From Allobosea sp. OK403 (lineage in GTDB: Bacteria; Pseudomonadota; Alphaproteobacteria; Rhizobiales; Beijerinckiaceae): DNA of 64,000 nucleotides. A model generated the notes under the pieces. That model was not told the DNA's origin. It saw nothing but the letters and a program-made list of their open reading frames with translations, and did no database searches. The stretch lies in assembly GCF_900113835.1 (NCBI RefSeq), contig NZ_FOQV01000002.1:1054001-1118000 (forward strand), read 5' to 3'. Below, piece after piece: positions 20,191-28,470 of the stretch. Within the stretch, counting starts at the first letter, position 1. Every line of letters begins with the position of its first letter. Both the position numbers and the translations under genes were made by a program.

Positions 20191-20762
20191 GCAACGTCGT
20201 CCACACCTTCACCAGCACGGTTCCGGTCTGGTCGCCCTATGTCACGCCGGTCGACCTCGCCTCGGCCACGCCCGAGCAGATGGCGGCGATGCAGGTGACG
20301 CCCTCCAACAAGGGCGTCTCGAAATATGTTCTCACCCTGGCGCATGATCCGGAATCGCTGGCGGTGCGCTCGCCGCTGTTCAACCTGATCATGTATGGCA
20401 AGGACGGCCTGTCCTCCGCCGAACGCGAACTCGGGGCGGTCGGCGCCTCCGTCGTCAACCGCTGCATCTATTGCGCGGCGGTCCATGCCTCGCGCTTCAA
20501 CGGCCTGACCAAGCGCCCCGACGTGATCGAGGCGATCTTCAAGGACGAGCTCGATGCCAAGATCGAACCGCGCGAGCAGGCGATCTTCGATTTTTCGGCG
20601 CGGCTCTCGACGACGCCGTCACAGCTCACGCAAGGCGATGCGGACGCCCTGCGTAAGGCAGGGCTCGACGAACTTGAAATGCTCGACCTCGTTCTCTCCT
20701 CCGCCATCTTCGGTTGGGCGAACCGGCTGATGCATACGCTGGGCGAGCCGCTGGAAACCTGA
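20187..20762 (+). CDS. Alkylhydroperoxidase-domain protein (Avi_7169-like)
   Basis: 191-residue AhpD-fold protein with the redox motif C93-I-Y-C96 and H100 (NRCIYCAAVH), so it can cycle a disulfide and reduce a peroxide or act as a thiol oxidoreductase. It is translationally coupled to the preceding CMD protein (ATGA overlap). With the PLP enzyme upstream and the LLM monooxygenase downstream it could deal with peroxide or a reactive product of flavin-dependent C-S bond cleavage. That role is inference from context. Confidence 0.85.
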   Translation: MSNVVHTFTSTVPVWSPYVTPVDLASATPEQMAAMQVTPSNKGVSKYVLTLAHDPESLAVRSPLFNLIMYGKDGLSSAERELGAVGASVVNRCIYCAAVHASRFNGLTKRPDVIEAIFKDELDAKIEPREQAIFDFSARLSTTPSQLTQGDADALRKAGLDELEMLDLVLSSAIFGWANRLMHTLGEPLET

Positions 20763-20825
20763 GAGCCGGCGCCTGCGCGCCGGGCGGATCATTGTTCCAC
20801 CGCAAGGCATCGGGACAGGACAAAT

Positions 20826-20853
20826 GCGCTCGCTACACGCCCGTAGCGAGCGC
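20826..20853. terminator. Perfect 11-bp hairpin between CMD and LLM genes
   Basis: GCGCTCGCTAC, loop ACGCCC, GTAGCGAGCGC, 64 bp after the peroxidase-like stop and 88 bp before the LLM gene. No uridine tract follows, so it may be a weak or Rho-assisted terminator, an mRNA-stability stem, or a protein site. It splits an apparently continuous plus-strand run into two units. Confidence 0.5.
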
Positions 20854-20941
20854 GAATCTCGCTTTGTTGGGCCTCTCCTAAAAAACGGAATGCCCCTGTC
20901 TTAAATGGTGAGCGCTCGAGACCCTCACGACAGGCCGCTCC

Positions 20942-22267
20942 ATGCCCACTCCCCGCCAGCTTCATCTCGGCGCTTTCATGCGCCCGGTCAGCATCCACAC
21001 CGGCGCCTGGCGCTATCCCGGCGCTTATCCCGACGCCAATTTCAACTTCGGGCACCTGAAGCGCTTCGCGCAGAAGCTCGAGGCAGGCAAATTCGACGCC
21101 TTCTTCATGGCCGATCATCTCGCCGTGCTGAACATGCCGGTCGAGGCGCTGAAGCGCAGCCACACCGTGACATCCTTCGAACCTTTCACCCTGCTCTCGG
21201 CGCTCGCCAGCGTCACCGAGCATATCGGGCTCGTCGCCACCGCCTCGACGACTTTTGATGCCGCCTATCATATCGCCCGGCGCTTCGCCTCGCTCGACCA
21301 TATCAGCGGCGGCCGGGCGGGCTGGAACATCGTCACCACCTCGAATCCCGATGCCGCGCTGAATTTCGGGCTCGACGAGCATATGGACCATGGCGAGCGC
21401 TATGACCGGGCGCGCGAATTCTACGACGTCGTCACCGGGCTCTGGGATAGCTTCGCCGACGATGCCTTCATCCGCGACCGGGAGAGCGGGCTCTTCTTCG
21501 ACCCTACGAGGCTGCATGTACTGGCGCATAAGGGCGAGCACCTCTCGGTGCGCGGCCCGCTCAACATCGCCCGGACGCCGCAGGGCTGGCCGGTGATCGT
21601 TCAGGCCGGCGCCTCCGAGCCGGGACGCCAGCTTGCAGCCGAGACGGCCGAGGTTGTCTTCGCGGCGCACCGGACGCTCGACGCCGGCCAGGCCTTCTAT
21701 GCCGATGTGAAGGGCCGGATGGAGGCGATCGGCCGCAATCCCGACCATCTCAAGATCCTGCCCGGCGTCCTCACCGTGGTCGGCGACACGGTCGAGCAGG
21801 CGCAGGAGAAGCGCGCCTTGCTCGACAGCTTCGTGCATTACGACAGCGCCATCGCCTCGCTCTCGATCGCGCTCGGCCATGACGCCTCGGATTTCGACCC
21901 CGACGGGCCGCTGCCCGACATCCCTGAGACCAATCAAAGCAAGAGCGGCCGCGAGCGCACCATCGAACTGGCGCGGCGCGAGAATCTGACCGTGCGCCAA
22001 TTGGCGCAGCGGCTGGGCGGCTATGGCGGGCTCGCCTTCGTCGGCACGCCCGAGACCATCGCGGATTCGATGGAGGAGTGGCTGACGACGCGCGGCAGCG
22101 ACGGCTTCAACGTGATGTTCCCCTATCTGCCGGAAGGGCTCGACGACTTCGTCGACAAGGTCGTGCCGGAGCTGCAGCGGCGCGGCCTGTTCCGGACGGA
22201 GTATGCCGGCAAGACCTTGCGCGAGAATCTCGGCCTGCCGCGCCCGGCGAACCGGTTCTTCGCCTGA
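20942..22267 (+). CDS. LLM-class flavin-dependent monooxygenase (NtaA/SnaA/DszA type)
   Basis: 441-residue TIM-barrel flavin monooxygenase. Family text includes LHLGAFMRPVSIHTGAWRYP at the start, FDAFFMADHLAV, TSFEPFTLLSALASVTEHIGL, and ISGGRAGWNIVTTSNPDAALNFG. The enzymes use reduced FMN from a separate reductase, here plausibly the one at 27833, to oxidise organosulfur or amine substrates and often cleave C-S or C-N bonds. It lies between the CMD pair and the ssu operon, so a sulfone, sulfonate or thioether substrate is likely. A 179-bp gap with a hairpin precedes it. Confidence 0.9.
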   Translation: MPTPRQLHLGAFMRPVSIHTGAWRYPGAYPDANFNFGHLKRFAQKLEAGKFDAFFMADHLAVLNMPVEALKRSHTVTSFEPFTLLSALASVTEHIGLVATASTTFDAAYHIARRFASLDHISGGRAGWNIVTTSNPDAALNFGLDEHMDHGERYDRAREFYDVVTGLWDSFADDAFIRDRESGLFFDPTRLHVLAHKGEHLSVRGPLNIARTPQGWPVIVQAGASEPGRQLAAETAEVVFAAHRTLDAGQAFYADVKGRMEAIGRNPDHLKILPGVLTVVGDTVEQAQEKRALLDSFVHYDSAIASLSIALGHDASDFDPDGPLPDIPETNQSKSGRERTIELARRENLTVRQLAQRLGGYGGLAFVGTPETIADSMEEWLTTRGSDGFNVMFPYLPEGLDDFVDKVVPELQRRGLFRTEYAGKTLRENLGLPRPANRFFA

Positions 22268-22559
22268 CAGCTGGACAACGCTCGCGCCCAAGACGGCTGG
22301 GATACGAGACTGCCCGGATAAGCGGCATCGAGCGAAAGGCTATCGCGTAGCGCCGTCTGGAGAGGTCGTCATCCCTCTCGGACAGCGATCTTTGAAAGGA
22401 CGTTTCATTGACCGGGCCCGATCGATCGAGAAATACTCAAGTATCGAAACGAAGTCGTCCGGATCGATCGCGGGATTTGCTGGAGCAGCTTGCGCCGCGT
22501 CACCAACGCTAAAAGCACCACGATGAATTCGTGGGCTCCCAATGGATGGAGACACGGTC

Positions 22560-22634
22560 ATGATCTATCTCAGCCACTTCGTGATACGAGGCTTGCTGCG
22601 CGTTTCCGCCTTCCTGCGTTCCACTCGATGTTGA
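22560..22634 (+). CDS. Candidate 24-residue leader peptide ending in Cys
   Basis: The ORF has a good Shine-Dalgarno (GGAG, 8 bases before ATG 22560). It starts MIYLSHFV and ends in LRSTRC followed by TGA, so the last sense codon is TGT (Cys). A GCGCGC-CCATT-GCGCGC stem begins two bases after the stop codon. This order (short ORF, key codon at the end, hairpin, then sulfur genes) is what a cysteine-sensing attenuator would look like; cysteine-rich leader peptides are known before sulfur genes in actinobacteria. Here there is a single Cys codon and no clear terminator T tract, so this is a hypothesis only. Confidence 0.3.
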   Translation: MIYLSHFVIRGLLRVSAFLRSTRC

Positions 22635-22636
22635 CA

Positions 22637-22653
22637 GCGCGCCCATTGCGCGC
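22637..22653 (+). promoter_or_regulatory. GC hairpin directly after the leader ORF
   Basis: GCGCGC, loop CCATT, GCGCGC, starting two bases after the TGA of the candidate leader ORF. A ribosome stopped at the final Cys codon would cover the stem. No T run follows, so if it acts it would do so through mRNA folding or Rho rather than intrinsic termination. Confidence 0.35.
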
Positions 22654-22731
22654 CCGGCCCGGCTGACCGCCGAGGATTCACTCATCATCGCAGACGAAAA
22701 GGCGCCGATCCCGCTCGGCGAAGGCCAAGCC

Positions 22732-22953
22732 ATGTCCAAAGCCATGTCCAAAGCCATCATCATCGAAATCTCTGGCACGACGGCCGGCATCGTTGTCGGC
22801 TCCCCCGGAAATTTCCGCTTCTTCTCCTCCGAGCCGGCCTTCGACAGGCTCGACGGCCGGAGCTTTCATTCCGCCGAGCAGGCGCGCCGCACCGCCGCTG
22901 CGCATCGCATCGCCAAGGACGACCGCAAGAAGGACGACCGCAAGGCCGCCTGA
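22732..22953 (+). CDS. Small conserved-looking protein before the ssu genes
   Basis: 73 residues (MSKAMSKAIIIEISGTTAGI...), not a family I can name. The core IEISGTTAGIVV...FRFFSSEPAFDRLDG looks like a small beta-sheet domain and the tail is strongly charged (KDDRKKDDRKAA). The first codons are a tandem duplication of a 12-bp unit (ATGTCCAAAGCC at 22732 and 22744), so ATG 22744 is an alternative start. It lies 39 bp before the first SsuA-type gene, in the same direction. I recall similar short ORFs next to sulfonate genes in related bacteria but cannot verify this. No signal peptide or membrane segment. Confidence 0.55.
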   Translation: MSKAMSKAIIIEISGTTAGIVVGSPGNFRFFSSEPAFDRLDGRSFHSAEQARRTAAAHRIAKDDRKKDDRKAA

Positions 22954-22992
22954 ACCCTTTCGCCCCTCGATCCAGACAAGGGCCCTCACGCC

Positions 22993-23952
22993 ATGGACCG
23001 TAGAGATTTCATCGCCAGCCTGGCCGGCTCGTCGCTCGCCCTCGCTGCGGGGGCCGCCATCGCCCAATCCAGCCTCTCGCCCAAGGAGCTGCGCATCGGC
23101 TTCCAGAAGAACGGCGTCCTGCTCATCGCCAAGCAGCAGGGCGTGCTGGAGAAACGCTTCAAGCCGCAAGGCATCGAGATCAAATGGGTCGAATTCCAGT
23201 TTGGACCGCCGCTGCTAGAGGCACTGAACGTCGGCTCGATCGACTATGGCCCGACCGGCGACGCGCCCCCGATCTTCGCCCAGGCCGCCAAGGCGAACCT
23301 GCTCTATGTCGCGACGCAGGAGGCCGCCGGTTCGGGCGCCGCGATCCTGCTGCCGCCGAAATCGCCGATCCAGACGCTCGCAGAGCTCAAGGGCAAGAAG
23401 ATCGCCTTCGCCAAGGCGTCGAGCTCGCACAACCTCACCATCGCGGCGATCGAGAAGGCCGGGCTCGGCTATGACGAGTTCACGCCGGTCTATCTGCCGC
23501 CGGCCGATGCGCGCGCCGCCTTCGAGCGTGGCTCGGTCGATGCCTGGACGATCTGGGATCCCTTCTTCGCCATCGCCGAGGCCATTCCCGGCGTGCGCAT
23601 CCTGTCGCTGTCGAAGGGCATCGTCTCGCAGAACTCGTTCTACCTCGCCAATCGCGACTTCACGACGAAGAACCCCGAGATCGTCGCGGCGATCAATGAC
23701 GAGCTCGCCAAGGTCGCGCGTTGGGCCGACAGCCATCGCGACGAGGTGGCCAGCGTCCAGGCGGCCGCGACCGGCCTGCCGATCGAGCCCTGGAAGCGCT
23801 CGGTCGAGCGCTCCGATTTCGTCATCGCGCCGCTCAATCCGCGCGTGCTCGACGAGCAGCAGCGCGTCGCCGACCGCTTCCACCGGCTCGGCCTGATCCC
23901 CAAGCCGATCAATGTCCGCGACATCGTCTGGGACTGGAAGCCCACCGCCTGA
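22993..23952 (+). CDS. Aliphatic sulfonate-type ABC substrate-binding protein (SsuA-like), copy 1
   Basis: 319-residue periplasmic protein with a signal peptide of twin-arginine form (MDRRDFIASLAGSSLALAAG). The SsuA pattern is plain: [54 protein letters not shown] and DAWTIWDPFFAIAEA. It is a paralog of the next gene. In the second copy the [10 protein letters not shown] stretch replaces DYGPTGDAPP, so ligand preference may differ. It precedes copy 2 by 42 bp and belongs to the ssu operon. Confidence 0.92.
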   Translation: MDRRDFIASLAGSSLALAAGAAIAQSSLSPKELRIGFQKNGVLLIAKQQGVLEKRFKPQGIEIKWVEFQFGPPLLEALNVGSIDYGPTGDAPPIFAQAAKANLLYVATQEAAGSGAAILLPPKSPIQTLAELKGKKIAFAKASSSHNLTIAAIEKAGLGYDEFTPVYLPPADARAAFERGSVDAWTIWDPFFAIAEAIPGVRILSLSKGIVSQNSFYLANRDFTTKNPEIVAAINDELAKVARWADSHRDEVASVQAAATGLPIEPWKRSVERSDFVIAPLNPRVLDEQQRVADRFHRLGLIPKPINVRDIVWDWKPTA

Positions 23953-23994
23953 GCAATCGGCTTCCTCCGTTCCCCTGAGAAAGACAATCACCCG

Positions 23995-24942
23995 ATGATT
24001 TCGAAGAGATCGTTCCTGACCCTCTCGGCGGCGAGCCTGGCGCTTAGCCTGTCCGCGAGCGGTGCCTCCGCGCAAGAGAAGACGCTGCGCGTCGGCTTCC
24101 AGAAATACGGCAAGATCGTGCTGCTCAAGGGCAAGGGCACGCTGGAGAAGGCGCTGGAGCCGCTCGGCTACAAGGTCACCTGGACCGAGTTTCCAGCCGG
24201 CCCGCAATTGCTGGAAGCGGTCAATGTCGGGGCGATCGACATCGGCAACACCGGTGAAGCGCCGCCGATCTTCGCCCAGGCCGCGGGCGCGCCGCTGGTC
24301 TATGTCGCCTATGAACCGCCGGCGCCGAAGGGCGAGGCCATCCTGGTGCCCAAGAGCAGCCCGATCCAGTCGGTCGCCGAGCTCAAGGGCAAGAAGGTCG
24401 CGCTGAACAAGGGCTCCAACGTCCATTACCTGCTGGTCAAGGCCCTCGAGAAGGCCGGCGTCGCCTATTCCGAGATCACGCCGGTGTTCCTGACCCCGGC
24501 CGATGCGCGCGCCGCCTTCGAGCGCGGCGCGGTCGACGCCTGGGCGATCTGGGATCCCTTCCAGGCTGCGGCCGAGACAACGATCGGCGCGCGCACGCTC
24601 ACTGATGGCACCGGCATCGTCGCCAACCACCAGTTCTATCTCGCCAGCGAGAAACTCGTCGCCAATCACGACGCGGCCTTGAAAGTCTTCCTCAAGCAGC
24701 TGAGAGAGGTCGATGACTGGGCCAAGGCCGACATCGCCGCCGTCGCCGAGGCGCTGAGCCCCTCGACCGGCATCCCGGCCCCGATCCTGCAGCTGGCGCT
24801 GGCGCGCCAGAGCTACGGCATCAGGCCGCTCGACGAGGCCACGATCGCCGAGCAGCAGCGCATTGCCGACACCTTCCATGCGCTCGGCCTGCTGCCCAAG
24901 CCGGTCACCATCGCCAGCGCCGTGAAGAGGATCGCCTCATGA
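23995..24942 (+). CDS. ssuA: Aliphatic sulfonate ABC substrate-binding protein SsuA, copy 2
   Basis: 315 residues with a Sec signal ([20 protein letters not shown]) and SsuA-family text ([62 protein letters not shown]). It binds alkanesulfonates in the periplasm and delivers them to SsuC. The stop overlaps the SsuD start by 4 bp, so this copy is the one directly coupled to the catabolic enzyme. Confidence 0.94.
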   Translation: MISKRSFLTLSAASLALSLSASGASAQEKTLRVGFQKYGKIVLLKGKGTLEKALEPLGYKVTWTEFPAGPQLLEAVNVGAIDIGNTGEAPPIFAQAAGAPLVYVAYEPPAPKGEAILVPKSSPIQSVAELKGKKVALNKGSNVHYLLVKALEKAGVAYSEITPVFLTPADARAAFERGAVDAWAIWDPFQAAAETTIGARTLTDGTGIVANHQFYLASEKLVANHDAALKVFLKQLREVDDWAKADIAAVAEALSPSTGIPAPILQLALARQSYGIRPLDEATIAEQQRIADTFHALGLLPKPVTIASAVKRIAS

Positions 24943-26114
24943 GCGTCGCGCCTGCACACAGCGCCAATGTCCTCTGGTTCCTGCCGACCCATGGCGACGG
25001 CCGCTATCTCGGCACGGCTACCGGTGGCCGCCAGACCGATTTCGCCTATCTGCGCCAGATCGCCCAAGCCGCCGACACGCTGGGCTATTACGGCGTCCTG
25101 CTGCCGACCGGCCGAAGCTGCGAGGATTCCTGGATCGTCGCCTCGGCGGTCGCGCCACTGACGCAGAACCTGCGTTATCTCGTGGCAGTCCGGCCCGGCC
25201 TGCAATCGCCGACATTGGCAGCGCGCATGACCGCGACGCTCGACCGCGTCTCGAACGGGCGGCTTCTGGTCAATGTCGTCACCGGCGGAGACCCGATCGA
25301 GAACGCCGGCGACGGCATCTTCCTGTCGCATGACGAGCGTTACGAGGTGACCCGCGAGTTCCTCTCGGTCTATTCCGCCCTGCTGCGCGGCGAGACCGTG
25401 CGGCATGAGGGCAAGCATATCCGCATCGAGGATGGGCAACTGCTCTATCCCTCGACGCAAGCCAGCGGCCCACCGCTCTATTTCGGCGGCTCTTCGCCTG
25501 CCGCCATCGATGTCGCGGCTGAGACCATCGACAAATACCTGACCTGGGGCGAGCCGCCGGCGGCGGTGGCCGAGAAGATCGCCACCGTCTCCGCCGCCGC
25601 CAAGACTGCTGGACGGAAACTCTCCTTCGGCATTCGCCTGCACGTCATCGTTCGCGAGACCGAGGCCGAGGCCTGGGCGGCGGCCGACAAGCTGATCAGC
25701 CATCTCGACGACGCCACCATCGCCAATTCGCAGCAGATCTTCGCCCGCATGGATTCCGAGGGCCAGCGGCGGATGTCGGCGCTGCATGGCGGCAACCGCG
25801 ACAAGCTCGAGATCTCGCCCAATCTCTGGGCCGGTGTCGGTTTGGTGCGCGGCGGGGCCGGCACGGCCCTGGTCGGCAGCCCCGAGCAGGTGGCCGACCG
25901 GATCAAGGAGTACATGGCGCTCGGCATCGACAGCTTCATCCTGTCGGGCTACCCGCATCTGGAGGAGGCCTATCGCTTCGCCGAACTGGTCTTCCCGCTG
26001 CTGCCGCTTAACCACGGCAAGCCGGTGATCAACGGCACCGTCAATAACGGCCCGTTCGGCGAGACCATCGCCAATGACGCCAAGCCCGAGCAGAAACGGG
26101 CTGCGAGCTCATGA
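24939..26114 (+). CDS. ssuD: FMNH2-dependent alkanesulfonate monooxygenase SsuD
   Basis: 391-residue bacterial-luciferase-like enzyme that uses FMNH2 and O2 to turn an alkanesulfonate into an aldehyde plus sulfite, feeding sulfur assimilation. Typical SsuD text: [16 protein letters not shown] at the start, [61 protein letters not shown]. Cytoplasmic. It overlaps ssuA copy 2 and ssuC by 4 bp each. Reduced FMN would come from the reductase encoded at the end of the operon. Confidence 0.97.
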   Translation: MSVAPAHSANVLWFLPTHGDGRYLGTATGGRQTDFAYLRQIAQAADTLGYYGVLLPTGRSCEDSWIVASAVAPLTQNLRYLVAVRPGLQSPTLAARMTATLDRVSNGRLLVNVVTGGDPIENAGDGIFLSHDERYEVTREFLSVYSALLRGETVRHEGKHIRIEDGQLLYPSTQASGPPLYFGGSSPAAIDVAAETIDKYLTWGEPPAAVAEKIATVSAAAKTAGRKLSFGIRLHVIVRETEAEAWAAADKLISHLDDATIANSQQIFARMDSEGQRRMSALHGGNRDKLEISPNLWAGVGLVRGGAGTALVGSPEQVADRIKEYMALGIDSFILSGYPHLEEAYRFAELVFPLLPLNHGKPVINGTVNNGPFGETIANDAKPEQKRAASS

Positions 26115-26962
26115 CCGACCGCGCAGAACCGATCCCGCGCCCGCAACGCACCAGCTTGCGTGTGCCGGACCTCAAGCCGCTGCAGCCCAAGTCACTGCAG
26201 CCATGGCTCGCGCGCCTGACGCCCTGGCTGTTGCCGCTCGCCATCCTCGTGGTCTGGCAAGCGGCCTCGCGGCTGGGCTTCATCGCCGCCAATGTCCTGC
26301 CGGCGCCGAGCGACGTGCTCGCGGCAGGTTGGCGGCTGACGCTCAACGGACAGCTCGCCGAGAACATCGGCGTCAGCTTCAAGCGCGCCATCTCCGGCTT
26401 CCTGCTCGGTGGCTCGCTCGCCTTCGCGCTCGGCCTGTTCAACGGCTTGTCCAAGACCTCCGAGCGCGTCACCGACACCACCATCCAGATGGTGCGCAAC
26501 ATCCCGAACCTGGCGCTGATCCCGCTGGTCATCCTCTGGTTCGGCATCGAAGAGGAGGCGAAGCTGTTCCTGACCTCGCTCGGCGTCTTCTTTCCGATCT
26601 ACATTAACACCTTCCACGGCGTGCGTACCGTCGACAGCCAGCTCGTCGAGATGGGCCGCTCTTATGGCATGAGCAATCTCGAACTGTTCCGGCGCGTCAT
26701 CCTGCCCGGCGCCCTGCCCTCGATCTTCGTCGGTGTGCGCTATGCGCTCGGCATCATGTGGCTGACGCTGATTGTGGCGGAGACGATCGCGGCCAATTCC
26801 GGCATCGGCTACATGGCGATGAATGCGCGCGAGTTCATGCTGGTCGACGTCGTCGTGCTGGCGATCGTGATCTACGCGGCGCTGGGCAAGCTCGCCGACT
26901 CCGTGGTGCGGCTGCTGGAGCGGCTCTGCCTGTCCTGGCACCCCGCCTTCCAGAAGCATTGA
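26111..26962 (+). CDS. ssuC: Aliphatic sulfonate ABC permease SsuC
   Basis: 283-residue inner-membrane permease of the SsuC/TauC class with about six TM segments. A Pro/Gln-rich cytoplasmic N-terminus (about 40 residues) precedes the first TM ([15 protein letters not shown]). Hallmarks are [35 protein letters not shown] and [17 protein letters not shown]. It forms the channel for sulfonates together with SsuB. Confidence 0.96.
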   Translation: MTDRAEPIPRPQRTSLRVPDLKPLQPKSLQPWLARLTPWLLPLAILVVWQAASRLGFIAANVLPAPSDVLAAGWRLTLNGQLAENIGVSFKRAISGFLLGGSLAFALGLFNGLSKTSERVTDTTIQMVRNIPNLALIPLVILWFGIEEEAKLFLTSLGVFFPIYINTFHGVRTVDSQLVEMGRSYGMSNLELFRRVILPGALPSIFVGVRYALGIMWLTLIVAETIAANSGIGYMAMNAREFMLVDVVVLAIVIYAALGKLADSVVRLLERLCLSWHPAFQKH

Positions 26963-26972
26963 GGAGCCGGCG

Positions 26973-27818
26973 ATGACGACAGCGACATTGGCGACAACAA
27001 CATCGGCGCCCGGCGCCCGGCTTTTCGAGGCCCTGTTCGAGGACCAGTCGGCGAAGGCCCGGGCTGCACGCGGCCAGCCGATCGCGATACGGGGCCTGAA
27101 GAAGCGCTTCGGCGAGCTTGAGGTTCTGCGTGGGATCGATCTCGACGTGCCCGCAGGGCAGTTCCTCGCCATCGTCGGGCGCAGCGGCTGCGGCAAGAGC
27201 ACGCTGCTGCGCATCCTCGCCGGGCTCGATAAGCCAAGCGAAGGCACGCTCAGTCTCAGTCAGGCAGGCACCGCCTCCGCGACCCCGCGCATCATGTTCC
27301 AGGAGCCGCGCCTGCTGCCCTGGGCGCGCGTGCTCTCCAATGTCGAGGTCGGGCTGGGTGCCGAGCGCAAGCTGCCGGAGGCCGAGGAGCGCGCCTTCCA
27401 GACGCTGCGTGCCGTAGGCCTCGAAGCGAAGGCGCAGCAATGGCCTGCTCTGCTCTCCGGCGGCCAGCGTCAGCGTGTCGCGCTCGCCCGCGCCTTGGTC
27501 AGCCGGCCGCGCGTGCTGGCGCTGGACGAGCCGCTCGGCGCGCTCGACGCGCTGACCCGCATCGAGATGCAGGGCCTGCTGGAGCGGGTCTGGCTGGCCC
27601 AGGGCTTCACCGCGATCCTGGTGACCCATGACGTCTCAGAGGCGCTGACGCTCGCCGACCGCGTCGTGATGATCGACGAGGGCCGCATCACGCTCGACAT
27701 CGCGGTCGACCTGCCGCGCCCGCGCCGGCGTGGCTCGGTCGACCTCGCCTTGCTCGAAGAGCGCATCCTCAAGGATCTGATCCCCGAGGACGCCAACCCG
27801 CCCGAATACGCGATATGA
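26973..27818 (+). CDS. ssuB: Aliphatic sulfonate ABC ATPase SsuB
   Basis: 281 residues with Walker [10 protein letters not shown], the Q loop in [13 protein letters not shown], signature [15 protein letters not shown], Walker [12 protein letters not shown] and H-loop [10 protein letters not shown] poorly conserved 35-residue N-terminal extension precedes the ABC core. ATG follows an AGGAG (26962-26966 region) overlapping the end of ssuC. The final codons overlap possible early starts of the reductase gene. Confidence 0.96.
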   Translation: MTTATLATTTSAPGARLFEALFEDQSAKARAARGQPIAIRGLKKRFGELEVLRGIDLDVPAGQFLAIVGRSGCGKSTLLRILAGLDKPSEGTLSLSQAGTASATPRIMFQEPRLLPWARVLSNVEVGLGAERKLPEAEERAFQTLRAVGLEAKAQQWPALLSGGQRQRVALARALVSRPRVLALDEPLGALDALTRIEMQGLLERVWLAQGFTAILVTHDVSEALTLADRVVMIDEGRITLDIAVDLPRPRRRGSVDLALLEERILKDLIPEDANPPEYAI

Positions 27819-27832
27819 AGGAGATGAAAGCG

Positions 27833-28402
27833 ATGGCCGTCATCACCCAGCTGCCCAAGGCGATCCGCCCGGTCCGCGACGACGCAGCCAGCTTCCGCGC
27901 CGCCTTCCGCCATCTCGCCGGCGGCGTCAGCGTGATCACGACAGGGCACGGCGAAGACCGCACCGGCCTGACCGCGACCTCGGTCTCCTCGCTCTCGGCC
28001 GAGCCGCCGACCATCTTCTTCGGCCTCAATCTGAGCTCGTCGAGCTATCCCGTGCTCCAGCGTCACCGCAGCTTCGGCGTGAATTTCCTGAGCGCGTCTC
28101 AGAAGCAGGTCGCTGATCGCTTCGCCGGCCGGGGCGGCGAGAAGGGCGCCGCGCGTTACGCCGATGCGGACTGGACGAGCGGGGTCTCCGGCGCACCACT
28201 CCTGCACGGCGCGCTGGCCAGCCTCGATTGCGAGGTCGAGGAGATCATCGAGCGCCACTCCCACGCCATTATCATCGGCCGGGTCCGGGAGGTCAGGCTC
28301 GGCCGCGACGCCGCCGCCCTGGTCTACTGGCGCGGCGACTATGAACGGCTCGGCTGGATGATCGAGGAAGCGACCACGGCGCTGGGCTTGCGCGCCTATT
28401 AG
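27833..28402 (+). CDS. Flavin reductase family protein (partner for the monooxygenases)
   Basis: 189-residue flavin reductase of the HpaC/NtaB-like FMN-binding split-barrel family, not the NAD(P)H:FMN SsuE flavodoxin-like type of E. coli. Core text: FRHLAGGVSVITTGHGEDRTGLTATSVSSLSAEPPTIFFGL and FGVNFLSASQKQVADRFAG. Three in-frame ATGs exist (27815 overlapping the ssuB stop, 27824, 27833); the AAGGAG at 27818-27823 is spaced 9 bases from 27833, so I use that one. It should supply reduced FMN to SsuD and perhaps to the LLM enzyme at 20942. Confidence 0.92.
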   Translation: MAVITQLPKAIRPVRDDAASFRAAFRHLAGGVSVITTGHGEDRTGLTATSVSSLSAEPPTIFFGLNLSSSSYPVLQRHRSFGVNFLSASQKQVADRFAGRGGEKGAARYADADWTSGVSGAPLLHGALASLDCEVEEIIERHSHAIIIGRVREVRLGRDAAALVYWRGDYERLGWMIEEATTALGLRAY

Positions 28403-28470
28403 AGCATTTTCGAGCGAAGTGGACACCGGTTTGCGTGAAGAAAACGCGTTAAAACAAAGAGCTAGAGCTC
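28403..28470. repeat. Palindromic intergenic repeat, type A
   Basis: Unit AGAGCATTTTCGAGCGAAGT...GTGAAGAAAACGCGTTAAAACAAAGAGCTAGAGC, filling the gap between two convergent genes. A close copy lies at 29272-29340. The internal segment GCGTGAAGAAAACGCG can fold. I recall near-identical units between genes in many Hyphomicrobiales genomes. Confidence 0.75.

Larger units (their letters stand above)
22268..22731. other. 464-bp intergenic region before the ssu operon
   Basis: No sizeable gene. It holds a small palindrome ATACTCAAGTAT (22433-22444) in a locally AT-rich stretch, a 24-codon candidate leader ORF (22560-22634) with its own ribosome binding site, and a GC hairpin just after that ORF (22637-22653). 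The region must contain the ssu promoter; the AT-rich part around 22425-22450 is the most likely site. Confidence 0.55.

Noticed and set aside
22249..22258. GAACCGGTTC, resembling the LacI-type operator core
   Set aside because: It lies in the last codons of the LLM gene and lacks the outer T/A bases of the 12-bp palindrome; probably chance.
23215..24879. 554-codon open frame on the minus strand opposite the two SsuA genes
   Set aside because: Its internal similarity between halves only mirrors the SsuA duplication on the other strand.
27815..27832. ATG 27815 overlapping the ssuB stop as start of the flavin reductase
   Set aside because: The AAGGAG at 27818-27823 lies downstream of it and is well spaced only for ATG 27833.
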